This document shows, in pieces, positions 1 through 8,259 of a stretch of DNA of 64,000 nt. A model generated the notes under the pieces. That model searched no databases, had not been told where the DNA came from, and saw nothing but the letters and a program-made list of their open reading frames with translations. Source of the DNA: Luteimonas abyssi (GTDB lineage: Bacteria > Pseudomonadota > Gammaproteobacteria > Xanthomonadales > Xanthomonadaceae); NCBI RefSeq assembly GCF_001482195.1, contig NZ_KQ759763.1:2295258-2359257 (forward strand). Reading direction: 5' to 3'. Position 1 is the stretch's first letter. Each line of letters begins with the position of its first letter. The position numbers were made by a program, and so were the translations under genes.

Positions 1-208
1 CCCTGAGGCATGCATGGGTCGCTCCCAGGACGCGACTCGCCGGGAAACGACCCGAAAGCGGAGAAGGCCGCACTCGTCGGCCCCCTGGGTCGTCCACGGA
101 CGCCCACCGCGGCGCCGGGTCCACGCCGTCGCACCCCTCGGCACCTCACTCAGGACGCGCTGGGTGATATCGCCGCCGCGGCTCCCCGCTGCTCCGGACG
201 ATCCGGAT

Positions 209-634
209 TCAATTCGCGTCGATGTCGCCCAAGGCGCGGATCAGACGCCTGGCCCGCTTGTCGGGCCGGGTCTCCGGCGGCCGGTAGCCGGCCCGACCCG
301 CACGCAGCTGCGCCACCCGCTCCTCGCGCGCCTGTCGCGAGGCATCGGACTCCGTGTAGAGCATGCGCGCCGCGCTGGCCGGCCCACGCGTGTCCGACAG
401 CGCGACGACCTCGATCTCGAAGATCTCCTCGCCCCGCTCCACCCGCAGTCCGTCGCCGATACGCAGCATCCGCGACGGCTTCGGACGCTGTCCGCCGACC
501 GCCACCTTGCCGCCATCGACCGCCTGCTTCGCCAGACTGCGCGTCCTGAAGAACCGCGCCGCCCACAGCCACAGATCCAGGCGCACGCTCTGCGCCTGCT
601 CCCCTGATGGGATTGCCTTGTCGTTGCTGGTCAT
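209..634 (-). CDS. hslR: Heat shock protein 15 (Hsp15), S4-domain RNA-binding protein
   Basis: This 141-residue protein carries an S4 RNA-binding domain at about residues 17-65, with the typical opening RLDLWLWAARFF, a central RSLAKQAVDGGKVAVGG and MLRIGDGLRV. Hsp15 binds free 50S subunits that still carry a peptidyl-tRNA and helps recycle stalled large subunits. The C-terminal third is basic (many Arg), as in the family. I placed the start at the ATG at 634 because it follows a GGGAA-type ribosome site and begins just before the domain; an upstream in-frame ATG at 685 would add 17 residues of no clear value. It is the last recognised gene at the left edge. Confidence 0.85.
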   Translation of the reverse strand: MTSNDKAIPSGEQAQSVRLDLWLWAARFFRTRSLAKQAVDGGKVAVGGQRPKPSRMLRIGDGLRVERGEEIFEIEVVALSDTRGPASAARMLYTESDASRQAREERVAQLRAGRAGYRPPETRPDKRARRLIRALGDIDAN

Positions 635-689
635 ACCGTTCCCGGCCGGACGCGCCATGCCCGTCGACGGGCACGACGACACCACAGCC

Positions 690-971
690 TCAATCTCCGC
701 GGTCGCGCCGGAAGTCGACGGGTGCGCTTTCGCGCGACGCCGCCTGGCTGCGCCAGAGCACGGCCGCCTCTTCGCAGGCGCGGCGTGCGTTCTCCGTCAC
801 CGAAGGATCGGCCCGTACTTCGGCCGAGTTGCCGCGCAGGTTCCGACAGTCGGCACGGTCGGTCGTGCGTACGTCCATGTCGGACAGCCGGTCGCCGGAA
901 GTGGTGCACGCGGCCAGACCTGCAGCGAGCAGGGCGGACACCACCCACATCGATCCTCGAATCTGATGCAC
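690..971 (-). CDS. Small putative lipoprotein
   Basis: This encodes about 93 residues with a short hydrophobic N-terminus (VVSALLAAGLAAC) ending in a lipobox-like LAAC, so it is probably an acylated lipoprotein exported by Sec. The mature part has two further cysteines and is rich in charged residues; I recognise no domain. I chose the GTG at 971 because an AGGAGAG ribosome site lies 5 bases upstream; an internal ATG at 950 would still leave a usable signal, and an ATG at 1004 is also in frame. It sits 55 bases upstream of hslR on the same strand. Confidence 0.6.
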   Translation of the reverse strand: MHQIRGSMWVVSALLAAGLAACTTSGDRLSDMDVRTTDRADCRNLRGNSAEVRADPSVTENARRACEEAAVLWRSQAASRESAPVDFRRDRGD

Positions 972-1168
972 GGTCGCTCTCCTGTACGAACCATGGGCGC
1001 GCATCGCACGCCGCGCATCCGCATCCTACTCCGGAACCGCACTGTCCCCGGCAGCCGCCCCGCCCTGCGCGGTGGCCGAATCGACGCCATGCAGCGATTC
1101 CGGCGGAGGTGATCCAGTCAAGGTGACCGGCTCACGCCTCCCGGGCGCCGCACCCTGTCCGGAAACGC

Positions 1169-1194
1169 GAACGGCCACCCGGAGGCGGCCGTTC
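1169..1194 (-). terminator. Hairpin terminator after rplS
   Basis: A perfect 8-bp stem (GAACGGCC / GGCCGTTC) around a 10-base loop lies 24 bases beyond the rplS stop codon. There is no long T run, so termination efficiency is uncertain, but the position at the end of the rpsP-rimM-trmD-rplS operon fits. Confidence 0.6.
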
Positions 1195-1217
1195 GGCGGG
1201 GCACGCGGCGCCCGGAA

Positions 1218-1637
1218 TTACTCCGCAGCGGCCTCGGCGGCAGCAGCGGCCTTGGCCTTCGCCTTGGCGTGCGCGGCCAGATCTTCCTTGATGCGCGCCT
1301 TCTTGCCTTCCAGGCCACGCAGGTAGTACAGCTTGCCGGCGCGGACCTTGCCGCGGCGCTTGACCTCGACCGAGTCGATCGACGGGCTGTGGACCTGGAA
1401 CACACGCTCCACGCCGAAGCCATGGGAGATCTTGCGCACGGTGAACGAGGAGTTCAGGCCGGCATTCTTGGTGCCGATGACCACGCCCTCATAGGCCTGC
1501 ACGCGCTCGCGGTTGCCTTCCTTCACCTTCACGTTGACGACGACGGTGTCGCCCGGGGTGAAATCGGGAAGGACGCGCTGCGACTGCTCTTTCTCGAAGT
1601 CCTGCAGCAGGGTATTCAGGGACGGCTTGGTGGTCAT
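1218..1637 (-). CDS. rplS: 50S ribosomal protein L19
   Basis: L19 is a large-subunit protein at the 30S-50S interface. The 139-residue product shows family blocks such as [26 protein letters not shown] and [16 protein letters not shown]. It is about 24 residues longer than the E. coli protein because of an Ala/Lys-rich tail ([16 protein letters not shown]). The ATG at 1637 gives the conserved [11 protein letters not shown] start; an upstream in-frame ATG would add 13 residues that do not look like L19. It is the last gene of the rpsP-rimM-trmD-rplS operon, followed by a hairpin. Confidence 0.95.
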   Translation of the reverse strand: MTTKPSLNTLLQDFEKEQSQRVLPDFTPGDTVVVNVKVKEGNRERVQAYEGVVIGTKNAGLNSSFTVRKISHGFGVERVFQVHSPSIDSVEVKRRGKVRAGKLYYLRGLEGKKARIKEDLAAHAKAKAKAAAAAEAAAE

Positions 1638-1774
1638 GGTCTTGGCCTGTTGGTGTCGTTGTTCGGCGTGGTGCACGTGGACGCACGCTCTTGGCGGGCC
1701 GCACGGGGCGGCAGGTACTACGGGTACAGCTAGCCGCCTATTCTAGCCGGTTTCCGGCTGTCGGCGCCAGAGGG

Positions 1775-2554
1775 TCAGTCGCCTGCCCGGCCGTCGTCGT
1801 CGCGCGAAGCCCGGTAGGCGTCCAGCAGGCGTCGGTCCGCCGGCGACAGCGCCGCCTCGTCGAGCAGATCCGGGCGCCGCTCCCAGGTCCGGCCGAGCGC
1901 CTGCGTCCGGCGCCAGCGCGCGATTTCGGCATGGTTGCCGCCCAGCAGCACTTCGGGCACGTCGCCCAGCGCATGCTGCGGCGGCCGGGTGTAGTGCGGG
2001 CAGTCGAGCAGCAGGGCACCGCCCAGGGCCGGATCGGGCTCGAAGCTGTCCTGCGCGGCCGAGTCGGCATCGTTCAGGACACCGTCGCGCAGACGGGTCA
2101 CCGCGTCGATCAGCACGGCGGCGGGAAGTTCGCCACCCGAGAGCACGTAATCGCCGATCGACAGTTCTTCGTCGACCTCGGCCGCCAGCAGACGTTCGTC
2201 GACGCCTTCGTAGCGGCCGCACAGCAGGATCAGACGCGGCAGATCCGCGAGGGCGCGCACCCGGGCTTGCGTCAGCGGACGCCCCTGCGGGCTGAGATAG
2301 ACCACGTGCGCCGGCTGCGGATCGGCGGCGCGAGCCGCGGCGAGCGTGGCACGCAGCGGCTCGATCAGCATCACCATGCCGGGCCCGCCGCCGAAAGGAC
2401 GGTCGTCGACCCGACGATAGTTGCCTTCCGCATGGTCGCGCGGATTCCAGCCGTGCAGCGCCAGCAGCCCACGCTCCTGCGCGCGCCCGACCACACCGAA
2501 CCCGGCACAGGTCGCCACGAACTCGGGGAACAGGCTGACGACGTCGATGCGCAT
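1775..2554 (-). CDS. trmD: tRNA (guanine37-N1)-methyltransferase
   Basis: TrmD methylates G37 next to the anticodon of tRNAs reading CNN codons, using S-adenosylmethionine, and prevents +1 frameshifting. The 259-residue protein starts [12 protein letters not shown] and contains the SPOUT trefoil-knot motifs [26 protein letters not shown] and [15 protein letters not shown], all typical of TrmD. The start is 4 bases after the rimM stop, so translation is probably coupled. A longer in-frame start overlapping rimM is rejected because the family begins at MRID. Confidence 0.96.
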   Translation of the reverse strand: MRIDVVSLFPEFVATCAGFGVVGRAQERGLLALHGWNPRDHAEGNYRRVDDRPFGGGPGMVMLIEPLRATLAAARAADPQPAHVVYLSPQGRPLTQARVRALADLPRLILLCGRYEGVDERLLAAEVDEELSIGDYVLSGGELPAAVLIDAVTRLRDGVLNDADSAAQDSFEPDPALGGALLLDCPHYTRPPQHALGDVPEVLLGGNHAEIARWRRTQALGRTWERRPDLLDEAALSPADRRLLDAYRASRDDDGRAGD

Positions 2555-2558
2555 GGGA

Positions 2559-3074
2559 TCAGAACTCCGGATCCCAATCCACCAGTAGGGTGCCGGCGTC
2601 GAGGTCGATCTCACGCACGTAATCGGGCCTCGCGAACGGGATCATCCGCTCGCGGGTGTCGTCGCGGACCACCAGCACGTCGTTGGCGCCGGTGGAGAAT
2701 ACGAACGCGACCCGGCCGAAGACCACGCCGTCGAGGTTGGAGACGCGCAGGCCTTCCAGATCGACCCAATAGAATTCGCCCGGCGCAGGCGGCGGCAATG
2801 CATCGCGCGACACCCAGATTTCGGTCCCGCGCATCGCGTCGGCGGCGTCGCGGTCGGCCACATCCGGCATCGTCATCACGATGCCCTTGGGCGACGGACG
2901 GCCGCGCGCGCCCTGCAGCGTGCGCTCACGCCCTTGCGGGTCGCGCAGCGTCCACGGCTGGTAGCGGAAGATCTCGGTGTCGGGATCGCTGAAGGATTCC
3001 AGGCGCAGTTCGCCACGCACGCCGAAGGCGCCGTGGATCCTGCCCATGAGGACGCGCCGGACGGGTTCGCTCAT
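2559..3074 (-). CDS. rimM: 16S rRNA processing / ribosome maturation factor RimM
   Basis: RimM binds S19 and helps late 30S assembly. The 171-residue protein has the N-terminal RimM beta-barrel ([20 protein letters not shown]) and the C-terminal PRC-barrel ([39 protein letters not shown]). Length and motif order match the family. It lies between rpsP and trmD, in the standard order. Confidence 0.95.
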   Translation of the reverse strand: MSEPVRRVLMGRIHGAFGVRGELRLESFSDPDTEIFRYQPWTLRDPQGRERTLQGARGRPSPKGIVMTMPDVADRDAADAMRGTEIWVSRDALPPPAPGEFYWVDLEGLRVSNLDGVVFGRVAFVFSTGANDVLVVRDDTRERMIPFARPDYVREIDLDAGTLLVDWDPEF

Positions 3075-3125
3075 GATGAGATCGGCTCGGGCCGCGCTGG
3101 GCGCGGCCCGTCAGGCCGAGCGGCC

Positions 3126-3386
3126 TCAGGCGGCCGGCTGGGCGGCCTTGCCCGCTTCCTTGTACAGGGCGCGGACCTTGTCGGTCAGCTGGGCGCCCTG
3201 ACCCACCCAATGGTCGACGCGCGCGGTATCGAGCACGACGCGCTGCTCGTTGCCCGCCGCCACCGGGTTGTAGTAACCCAGGCGCTCGATGTTGCGACCG
3301 TCGCGCGCGCTGCGCGAGTCGGTGACGATGATGTGGTAGAACGGGCGCTTCTTGGCGCCGCCGCGGGTGAGACGGATCTTGACCAT
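3126..3386 (-). CDS. rpsP: 30S ribosomal protein S16
   Basis: S16 is an assembly protein of the small subunit. The 86-residue product begins [20 protein letters not shown] and keeps the conserved [16 protein letters not shown] segment. It is the first gene of the rpsP-rimM-trmD-rplS operon. A consensus TATAAT lies about 50 bases upstream, inside the stop region of the preceding aminotransferase gene, which suggests that the ribosomal operon has its own promoter. Confidence 0.96.
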   Translation of the reverse strand: MVKIRLTRGGAKKRPFYHIIVTDSRSARDGRNIERLGYYNPVAAGNEQRVVLDTARVDHWVGQGAQLTDKVRALYKEAGKAAQPAA

Positions 3387-3436
3387 GGTGGTTTCTCGGT
3401 GTTGCCCAGTCGCCAGGATGGCGAGGTAAGCCGGCG

Positions 3437-3442
3437 ATTATA
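3437..3442 (-). promoter_or_regulatory. Putative -10 element (TATAAT) for rpsP operon
   Basis: A perfect TATAAT on the minus strand overlaps the stop codon of the upstream aminotransferase gene and lies 50 bases before rpsP. No good -35 is visible at 16-18 bases (TACCGT at 17). Tight gene packing explains the overlap. Confidence 0.5.
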
Positions 3443-4280
3443 GCGGCCCTGTCACGCCAACGGTAGGGGACACCTCTTCGGCGCCCGGAATGGGCGTCCA
3501 GGGAGTACGGGTATCCGCCTCCGCCGCCAGCGCCTGCAACGGCCCGGGGTCCTGCATCGGCCGCCCGTCGATGGCCGCCAGCGGCTGAACCCCACGCGCA
3601 TTGCAGGCCAGTCCCGCCAGCGACGGCAGCCGCTCCAGCGGCACGACCGCCTCGGCCTGCGGCACCCCCATCGCGGCGAACGCGGCCTGCAGCAGGCGTT
3701 CGCGCGTGCCGCGCAGTGCCGACGCTCGCGGCCACAGCACCCGCACGCCGTCCCAGAGCGCCAGATTCCAGACCGAGCCTTCGCAGACACGCCCCCCATC
3801 GTCGACGAACAACGCGTCGTCGAAGCCTTCCGCGCGTGCAAGGCGTCGATGATTGAACAGGGGGAACGTCCCGACATGTTTGATTTCGGGCAGATGACGC
3901 ATGTAGCGATAGCCGCGCAACCTGAGCGGTTGCGTCTCGGGCGCCCACGGCAGGCCGGCCGCGACCAGGATGCGCGTCGGCGCATCCGCGGGAGATGACG
4001 CGGCCTCGGGGAAAATCGTGATCCGGAGCGTGGCGTCCGCCTGGCCCAGCGCGTCCAGCGCGGCCCGCATCGCCGCGAAGATCCGCGCAGGCGCCTCGTC
4101 CGTGCCGAACAGCTGGCGGCTGGCGTCGCGCAGGCGCTCGACATGGAGATCCAATCCCTGGACCGCGCCATCGCGCACCTGCAGCGTGGTGAAGTGACCG
4201 TCGTTGAGCAGCGCGGGGGTCGCCAGATCCCCCGCGCTCGCAGCCCGTCCGTCGCAATGGACCAGGCGCCAGGGGGTCAT
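3438..4280 (-). CDS. Class IV PLP aminotransferase, aminodeoxychorismate lyase-like
   Basis: This 280-residue protein has the class IV aminotransferase fold signature. Lys134 in EIKHVG is the likely PLP Schiff-base lysine; it is followed by FNHRRLARAEGFDDALFVD and CEGSVWNLAL, matching the EGSxxN phosphate-cup region, and by LRGTRERLLQ. PabC, which makes 4-aminobenzoate for folate, is the likeliest identity, but D-amino-acid and branched-chain aminotransferases share the fold, so no symbol is given. The ATG at 4280 overlaps the stop of the nitronate monooxygenase gene by four bases (ATGA). It sits between ffh and rpsP, which are close neighbours in many relatives. Confidence 0.78.
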   Translation of the reverse strand: MTPWRLVHCDGRAASAGDLATPALLNDGHFTTLQVRDGAVQGLDLHVERLRDASRQLFGTDEAPARIFAAMRAALDALGQADATLRITIFPEAASSPADAPTRILVAAGLPWAPETQPLRLRGYRYMRHLPEIKHVGTFPLFNHRRLARAEGFDDALFVDDGGRVCEGSVWNLALWDGVRVLWPRASALRGTRERLLQAAFAAMGVPQAEAVVPLERLPSLAGLACNARGVQPLAAIDGRPMQDPGPLQALAAEADTRTPWTPIPGAEEVSPTVGVTGPL

Positions 4281-5344
4281 GCCAGCAATGCGCGCGCCTC
4301 GCGCCACCAGGCTTCGACCAGGCCTTGCGCCGATGCCGACCGGGCCAGCCATGCGCCCTGCCCCGCCCACGCCTGCATGGCGTCGATGCGGCCCTCGCGC
4401 GCGGCCGCGGTGCGCATCGGCCCGGTCAACGCGCGCTGGACGGGGTATGGCCGCGGAGGCGGCGCCGCTTCCGAAGCCGCGGCACGTACGTAGGCGGTGT
4501 CCAGCGCGCGACCCGCACGCCCGGAGAAGGCGCGCGTGAGCATCGTCCGCTCCGGCCCGGCATCCGCCAGCGCCTCCTGCCAGGCGGCAGGAATAGCGGC
4601 TTCAGGCGAACGCAGCAGCGCCGTGCCGATCTGGACTGCGCTGGCGCCGAGCGCGAGCGCCGCCGCAATGCCGCGGCCGTCGCCGATCCCGCCAGCCGCG
4701 ATCACCGGCACCTCCAGCACATCGACCAGACGCGGCAACAGGGCGAAGAGCCCGACCGCCTGCGATTCGGCCTTGGCCGCATCGAAACTGCCGCGATGGC
4801 CGCCCGCTTCCGCACCCTGCGCGACCACGGCATCGGCGCCCGCCGCCTGCGCGGCCAACGCCTCCTCCGCCGTCGTCGCACAGGCGAACCAGGCGATACC
4901 GGCCGCGCGGAGACGCTCGACCTGGTCGGGCCGGAACAGTCCCATGATCGAAGACGCCACCGCCGGACGCGCTGCCAGCAGAACGTCGAATTGCGCATCG
5001 AAATCCGCCGGCACGGCGTCGCCCGCAGCCACCGGCACCGGCGGCCCCCATTCGCCCAGGAAGGCCCGCGTCCGCGCCTCAGCCCCGGCATCGCGGGCGG
5101 GCGGCGGATCGGGCACCCAGAGATTGATCTGTGCCGGACCGCCACCGGCGTCGCGGAAAGCATCCATCCACGCGGCGATCTCCGCAGGCGAGGACAACAC
5201 ACCGCCGAACGCCGCCATCCCGCCCGCCTCGACCACCGCGCGCGCCAGGGGCACCGCCGGCACGCCGGCCATCGGCGCCTGCAGGATCGGGGCGCGCAGG
5301 GCGTGCCGGTCGACGAATTCCTTCCAGCGCGGATGCATGCTCAT
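4277..5344 (-). CDS. Nitronate monooxygenase (2-nitropropane dioxygenase family)
   Basis: This predicted FMN-dependent TIM-barrel enzyme of 355 residues would oxidise alkyl nitronates such as propionate-3-nitronate to aldehydes and nitrite. Family marks are the N-terminal APILQAPMAGV, the class I motif VVAQGAEAGGHRG with the probable catalytic His183, and the FMN-phosphate site VPVIAAGGIGDGRG followed by ALGASAVQIGTALL. A GGGAG ribosome site 6 bases before the ATG at 5344 supports that start; a second ATG lies two codons in. It overlaps the next gene by ATGA, so the two are probably co-translated, although no shared pathway is obvious. Confidence 0.88.
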   Translation of the reverse strand: MSMHPRWKEFVDRHALRAPILQAPMAGVPAVPLARAVVEAGGMAAFGGVLSSPAEIAAWMDAFRDAGGGPAQINLWVPDPPPARDAGAEARTRAFLGEWGPPVPVAAGDAVPADFDAQFDVLLAARPAVASSIMGLFRPDQVERLRAAGIAWFACATTAEEALAAQAAGADAVVAQGAEAGGHRGSFDAAKAESQAVGLFALLPRLVDVLEVPVIAAGGIGDGRGIAAALALGASAVQIGTALLRSPEAAIPAAWQEALADAGPERTMLTRAFSGRAGRALDTAYVRAAASEAAPPPRPYPVQRALTGPMRTAAAREGRIDAMQAWAGQGAWLARSASAQGLVEAWWREARALLA

Positions 5345-5418
5345 CGACTACTCCCGGACGAAACGCGAACCATCCGCGAAAACGAGCGCACCGCAGCGAC
5401 GGGCGCGGAACGCATGCC

Positions 5419-6789
5419 TCAGCGGAACGGCGGCATGCCGCCGCGGCCACCCATCATGCCCTGCAGGCCGCGCATCATGCCCTTCATGCCGCCGCGGGCC
5501 ATCTTGCCCATCATCTTCTCCATCTGCTGGTACTGCTTCATCAGCTTGTTGACGTCGGAGGGATGGGTGCCGGAACCGGCGGCGATGCGCGCGCGACGCG
5601 AACCGTTGAGCAGGGTCGGATTGCGGCGCTCCTTCTTGGTCATCGAATTGATGATCGCGATCATCCGCGGCACTTCCTTGCCGGTGACCTGCTGCTTGAG
5701 ATGTTCGGGTACCTGGCCGATGCCGGGCAGCTTGTCCATCAGGCCGCCGATACCGCCCATGCCCTGCATCTGCTCGAGCTGATCGCGCATGTCGTTGAGG
5801 TCGAACTTCTTGCCCTTGGCGACCTTCTTCGCGAGCGCCTCGGCCTTGCTGCGGTCGACCTGCTGCTCGACCTGCTCGACCAGCGACAGCACGTCGCCCA
5901 TGTCGAGGATGCGGCTGGCGACGCGGTCGGGGTGGAAGACGTCCAGGCCGTCGGTCTTCTCGCCGGTGCCGATGAACTTGATCGGCTTGCCGGTGATGTA
6001 ACGCACCGAAAGCGCCGCGCCGCCGCGGGCGTCGCCGTCGGTCTTGGTCAGCACCACGCCGGTCAGCGGCAGCGCCTCGCTGAAGGCCTTGGCGGTGTTG
6101 GCCGCGTCCTGGCCGGTCATCGCGTCGACCACGAACAAGGTCTCGACCGGATCGATCGCGGCGTGCAGCGCCTTGATCTCGGTCATCATCGCCTCGTCGA
6201 TGGCGAGGCGGCCGGCGGTGTCGACCAGCAGCACGTCCACGTACGACTTGCGCGCATCGGCGATCGCCGCGCGGACGATGTCGACCGGCTGCTGCGACGC
6301 CTCCGACGGGAAGAACGTCACCCCGACCTGCCCGGCCAGGGTTTCGAGCTGTTCGATGGCCGCCGGTCGATAGACGTCGGCACTGACCACCATGACCTTC
6401 TTCTTGCGCTTGTCCTTGAGCAGCTTCGCCAGCTTGCCGACCGTGGTGGTCTTGCCCGCACCCTGCAGGCCGGCCATCAGGATCACCGCCGGCGCCGGCA
6501 CGTTGAGATTGAGTTCGGCGGCCTGCGCGCCCATCACCGCGGTGAGCTCGTCGCGCACGACCTTGATCAGCGCCTGGCCCGGGGTCAGCGACTTCAGCAC
6601 TTCCTGGCCGACCGCACGCACCTTGATGCGCTCGATCAGCGCCTGCACCACCGGCAGCGCGACATCGGCCTCCAGCAGCGCGATGCGCACCTCGCGGGTG
6701 GCCTCGCGGATGTTCTCCTCGGTGAGGCGGCCGCGCCCGCGCAGGCGCTCCATGGTGCCGGACAGACGCTGGGTCAGGGATTCGAACAT
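5419..6789 (-). CDS. ffh: Signal recognition particle GTPase Ffh
   Basis: Ffh binds 4.5S RNA and hydrophobic signal sequences and delivers ribosomes to FtsY at the membrane. The 456-residue protein shows the N domain, the G1 P-loop GLQGAGKTT at about residues 107-115, DTAGRLAID, LTKTDGDARGG, and the C-terminal methionine-rich M domain (LMKQYQQMEKMMGKM, MKGMMRGLQGMMGG). I used the ATG at 6789 giving the standard MFESLTQRLSG; a frame open further upstream runs into repeat DNA and is not coding. Confidence 0.97.
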   Translation of the reverse strand: MFESLTQRLSGTMERLRGRGRLTEENIREATREVRIALLEADVALPVVQALIERIKVRAVGQEVLKSLTPGQALIKVVRDELTAVMGAQAAELNLNVPAPAVILMAGLQGAGKTTTVGKLAKLLKDKRKKKVMVVSADVYRPAAIEQLETLAGQVGVTFFPSEASQQPVDIVRAAIADARKSYVDVLLVDTAGRLAIDEAMMTEIKALHAAIDPVETLFVVDAMTGQDAANTAKAFSEALPLTGVVLTKTDGDARGGAALSVRYITGKPIKFIGTGEKTDGLDVFHPDRVASRILDMGDVLSLVEQVEQQVDRSKAEALAKKVAKGKKFDLNDMRDQLEQMQGMGGIGGLMDKLPGIGQVPEHLKQQVTGKEVPRMIAIINSMTKKERRNPTLLNGSRRARIAAGSGTHPSDVNKLMKQYQQMEKMMGKMARGGMKGMMRGLQGMMGGRGGMPPFR

Positions 6790-7054
6790 GCGGGATCTGC
6801 GGGAGGAAAAGCGGGCCACCAGTATACCTTCGGTCCCTTTCAGTCCCTCTCGGCCCCGTTCGCGCACACCGCGCCGTAAGACGCGGTGGCGTCGGGGCGC
6901 CTGCCCCCGAATGCGGATGTCCCCAGGCGACCGCCATCCGGCCACCACCTCCCCGGATGTCTCATCCGGGGGCGGGCCCCGGCGCTTCCGAGGCTCGCGG
7001 TCTTTCGGAGACACGAGCGCCGCAAGGGGATCGGAGCACCGCTTTTCCGAACGT
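6790..7054. other. Intergenic, no gene; possible degenerate repeat copy
   Basis: No coding signal is convincing here. The stretch at about 6898-6975 (containing gaatgcggatgtccccagg and ccgccatccggccaccacct) looks like a diverged, inverted relative of the structured repeat that follows, but identity is low and I cannot align it end to end. The first 100 bases upstream of ffh presumably hold its promoter; no clear boxes were seen. Confidence 0.35.
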
Positions 7055-7206
7055 TCCGCAAGCCGACGCCCCGTCGGGACCGGTGGCCTTCTCGGCGAAA
7101 TCAACGAGGAGGCCGCCGCCGCATGGCGGTGGCCGGGGGACATTCGCGCGAGGAGGCCACCGGTCCCGGCGGGGCCCGTCAGGTCGCTGCGCGTTGAAGC
7201 GAAGCG
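7055..7206 (+). repeat. Structured intergenic repeat, copy 1
   Basis: This unit of about 150 bases is repeated at 30759-30912 (inverted) and 31173-31325. It has an outer inverted repeat (7076-7088 GGGACCGGTGGCC with 7155-7167 GGCCACCGGTCCC, extendable inward through TTCTCG/CGAGGA) and a central hairpin at 7111-7134 (GGCCGCCGCC-GCAT-GGCGGTGGCC). Reading frames through it are open only because it is palindromic and GC-rich. It lies between the divergently transcribed ffh and ypjD. Confidence 0.8.
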
Positions 7207-7233
7207 TCATATGACCGTGCCCGGGAACATCGT

Positions 7234-7289
7234 GCGAGGAAACCACCGGTTACGGCGGCGCCCGTCAGGTCGCTGCGACACCCGGCGAA
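7234..7289 (+). repeat. Partial copy of the structured repeat (right half)
   Basis: The segment gcgaggaaaccaccggtt followed by cggcgcccgtcaggtcgctgc repeats the right arm and right flank of copy 1, only about 30 bases after that copy ends. The left arm and central hairpin are missing, so this looks like a truncated tandem duplicate. Confidence 0.6.
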
Positions 7290-7356
7290 GCCCTCGCCTT
7301 CGCTTTCGCCGTCGCGCTCACCGTCCAACCAGGCACGAGCCGCGCCGAAGCTGTGC

Positions 7357-7369
7357 GACACTGCATCGA
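7357..7369 (+). promoter_or_regulatory. Putative -10 element placed for a leaderless ypjD transcript
   Basis: GACACT at 7357-7362 is followed by six bases and then the ATG of ypjD at 7369. This is the same layout seen before rlmJ, creB, the GNAT gene at 44358 and the DUF1289 gene. No strong -35 is visible. Confidence 0.35.
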
Positions 7370-8157
7370 TGACAATCGTTCTCATCGCCTCCCTGCTCTA
7401 CGTCGCGGCGGCCGGCCTGCTGGTGCGCACCGTCGCCCGCGACGCGCCGACCGCCGGCGCGACCTGGGCACTGCCGGCGATGGGCGCGGCGTTCGCCCAC
7501 GGCATCCACCACCTCCTCGCCTGGCGCGACATCGGCGGCGCCGACCTGCACTTCTTCGCCGCCCTCTCCCTGGTCGGCCTGGGCATGTCCCTGCTCACCC
7601 TGCTGTTCGGCATCCGCGGACGCATGGCCGCGCTCGGTGTACTGGTGTTCCCGCTCGCCGCCGTCTCGCTGCTCGCCTACGCCGGCACCGGCCACCGCAG
7701 CGCCGAAGGGCTCGACTGGCGCCTGCAACTGCACGCATGGTTCGCCCTGCTCGCCTACGCCACCCTCGCCATCGCCGCGCTGCTGGCGGTGCTGCTGTGG
7801 ATGCAGGAACGCGCCCTGCGCCGGCGCGAATACCACCGCTGGCTGCGCGCCCTGCCGCCGTTGACCGAACTCGAAGCCCTGGTGTTCCGCAGCATCGCCG
7901 TCGGCTTCGTCCTGCTGACCGCCACCCTGCTCACCGGCGTCCTGTTCGTGCACGACTTCTTCGCCCAGCACCTCATCCACAAGAGCGTGCTGAGCGTGCT
8001 GTCGTGGCTGGTGTTCGGCGCGCTGCTGTTCGGCCGCTGGCGCTACGGCTGGCGCGGCACCTCCGCGGTCGGCTGGACCCTGACCGCGATGGCCCTGCTG
8101 GTGCTGGCCTTCTTCGGCAGCAAGTTCGTACTCGAACTCGTCCTCCAGCGCACCTGA
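7369..8157 (+). CDS. YpjD-like integral membrane protein, cytochrome c assembly (CcsA/CcmC) superfamily
   Basis: This 262-residue protein has about eight hydrophobic helices and resembles E. coli YpjD, which like this gene lies divergently next to ffh. The family is related to the haem-handling CcsA/CcmC proteins; HAWFALLAYATLAIAALLAVL and FVHDFFAQHLIHKSVLSVLSW are the best conserved stretches, with several histidines that could contact haem. Its actual role is not established. The start at 7369 has no ribosome site but has a -10-like hexamer six bases upstream, so it may be translated from a leaderless mRNA. Confidence 0.75.
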   Translation: MTIVLIASLLYVAAAGLLVRTVARDAPTAGATWALPAMGAAFAHGIHHLLAWRDIGGADLHFFAALSLVGLGMSLLTLLFGIRGRMAALGVLVFPLAAVSLLAYAGTGHRSAEGLDWRLQLHAWFALLAYATLAIAALLAVLLWMQERALRRREYHRWLRALPPLTELEALVFRSIAVGFVLLTATLLTGVLFVHDFFAQHLIHKSVLSVLSWLVFGALLFGRWRYGWRGTSAVGWTLTAMALLVLAFFGSKFVLELVLQRT

Positions 8158-8213
8158 CCGGCAGTGACCGGCGCGACACGGCGCCGGCGCCTGAACGCAT
8201 GCTTGCCGCGCAA

Positions 8214-8235
8214 ATACTTGCCTTGACAACAATTG
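8214..8235. promoter_or_regulatory. Putative MarR operator / promoter of the efflux operon
   Basis: A locally AT-rich block, atacttgccttgacaacaat, stands out from the GC-rich surroundings just upstream of the marR-type gene. It contains a TTG-N5-CAA inverted pair and an embedded TTGACA. MarR-type repressors usually bind such short palindromes at their own promoter, so autoregulation of the operon is likely. The TTGACA is too near the ATG at 8260 to be an ordinary -35 for this gene. Confidence 0.45.
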
Positions 8236-8259
8236 CGGAGGCGAGGAAGATGCGCCGCC

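Noticed and set aside
1..208. Open frames at the left edge
   Set aside because: They are Arg/Pro-rich on both strands with no conserved motif; no partial gene could be supported.
7060..7205. Open frames inside the structured repeat, reading for example EIKEEAAAAWRWPGDIR
   Set aside because: Similar peptides arise from all copies because the element is a conserved palindrome; none has a start signal or extends beyond the repeat.
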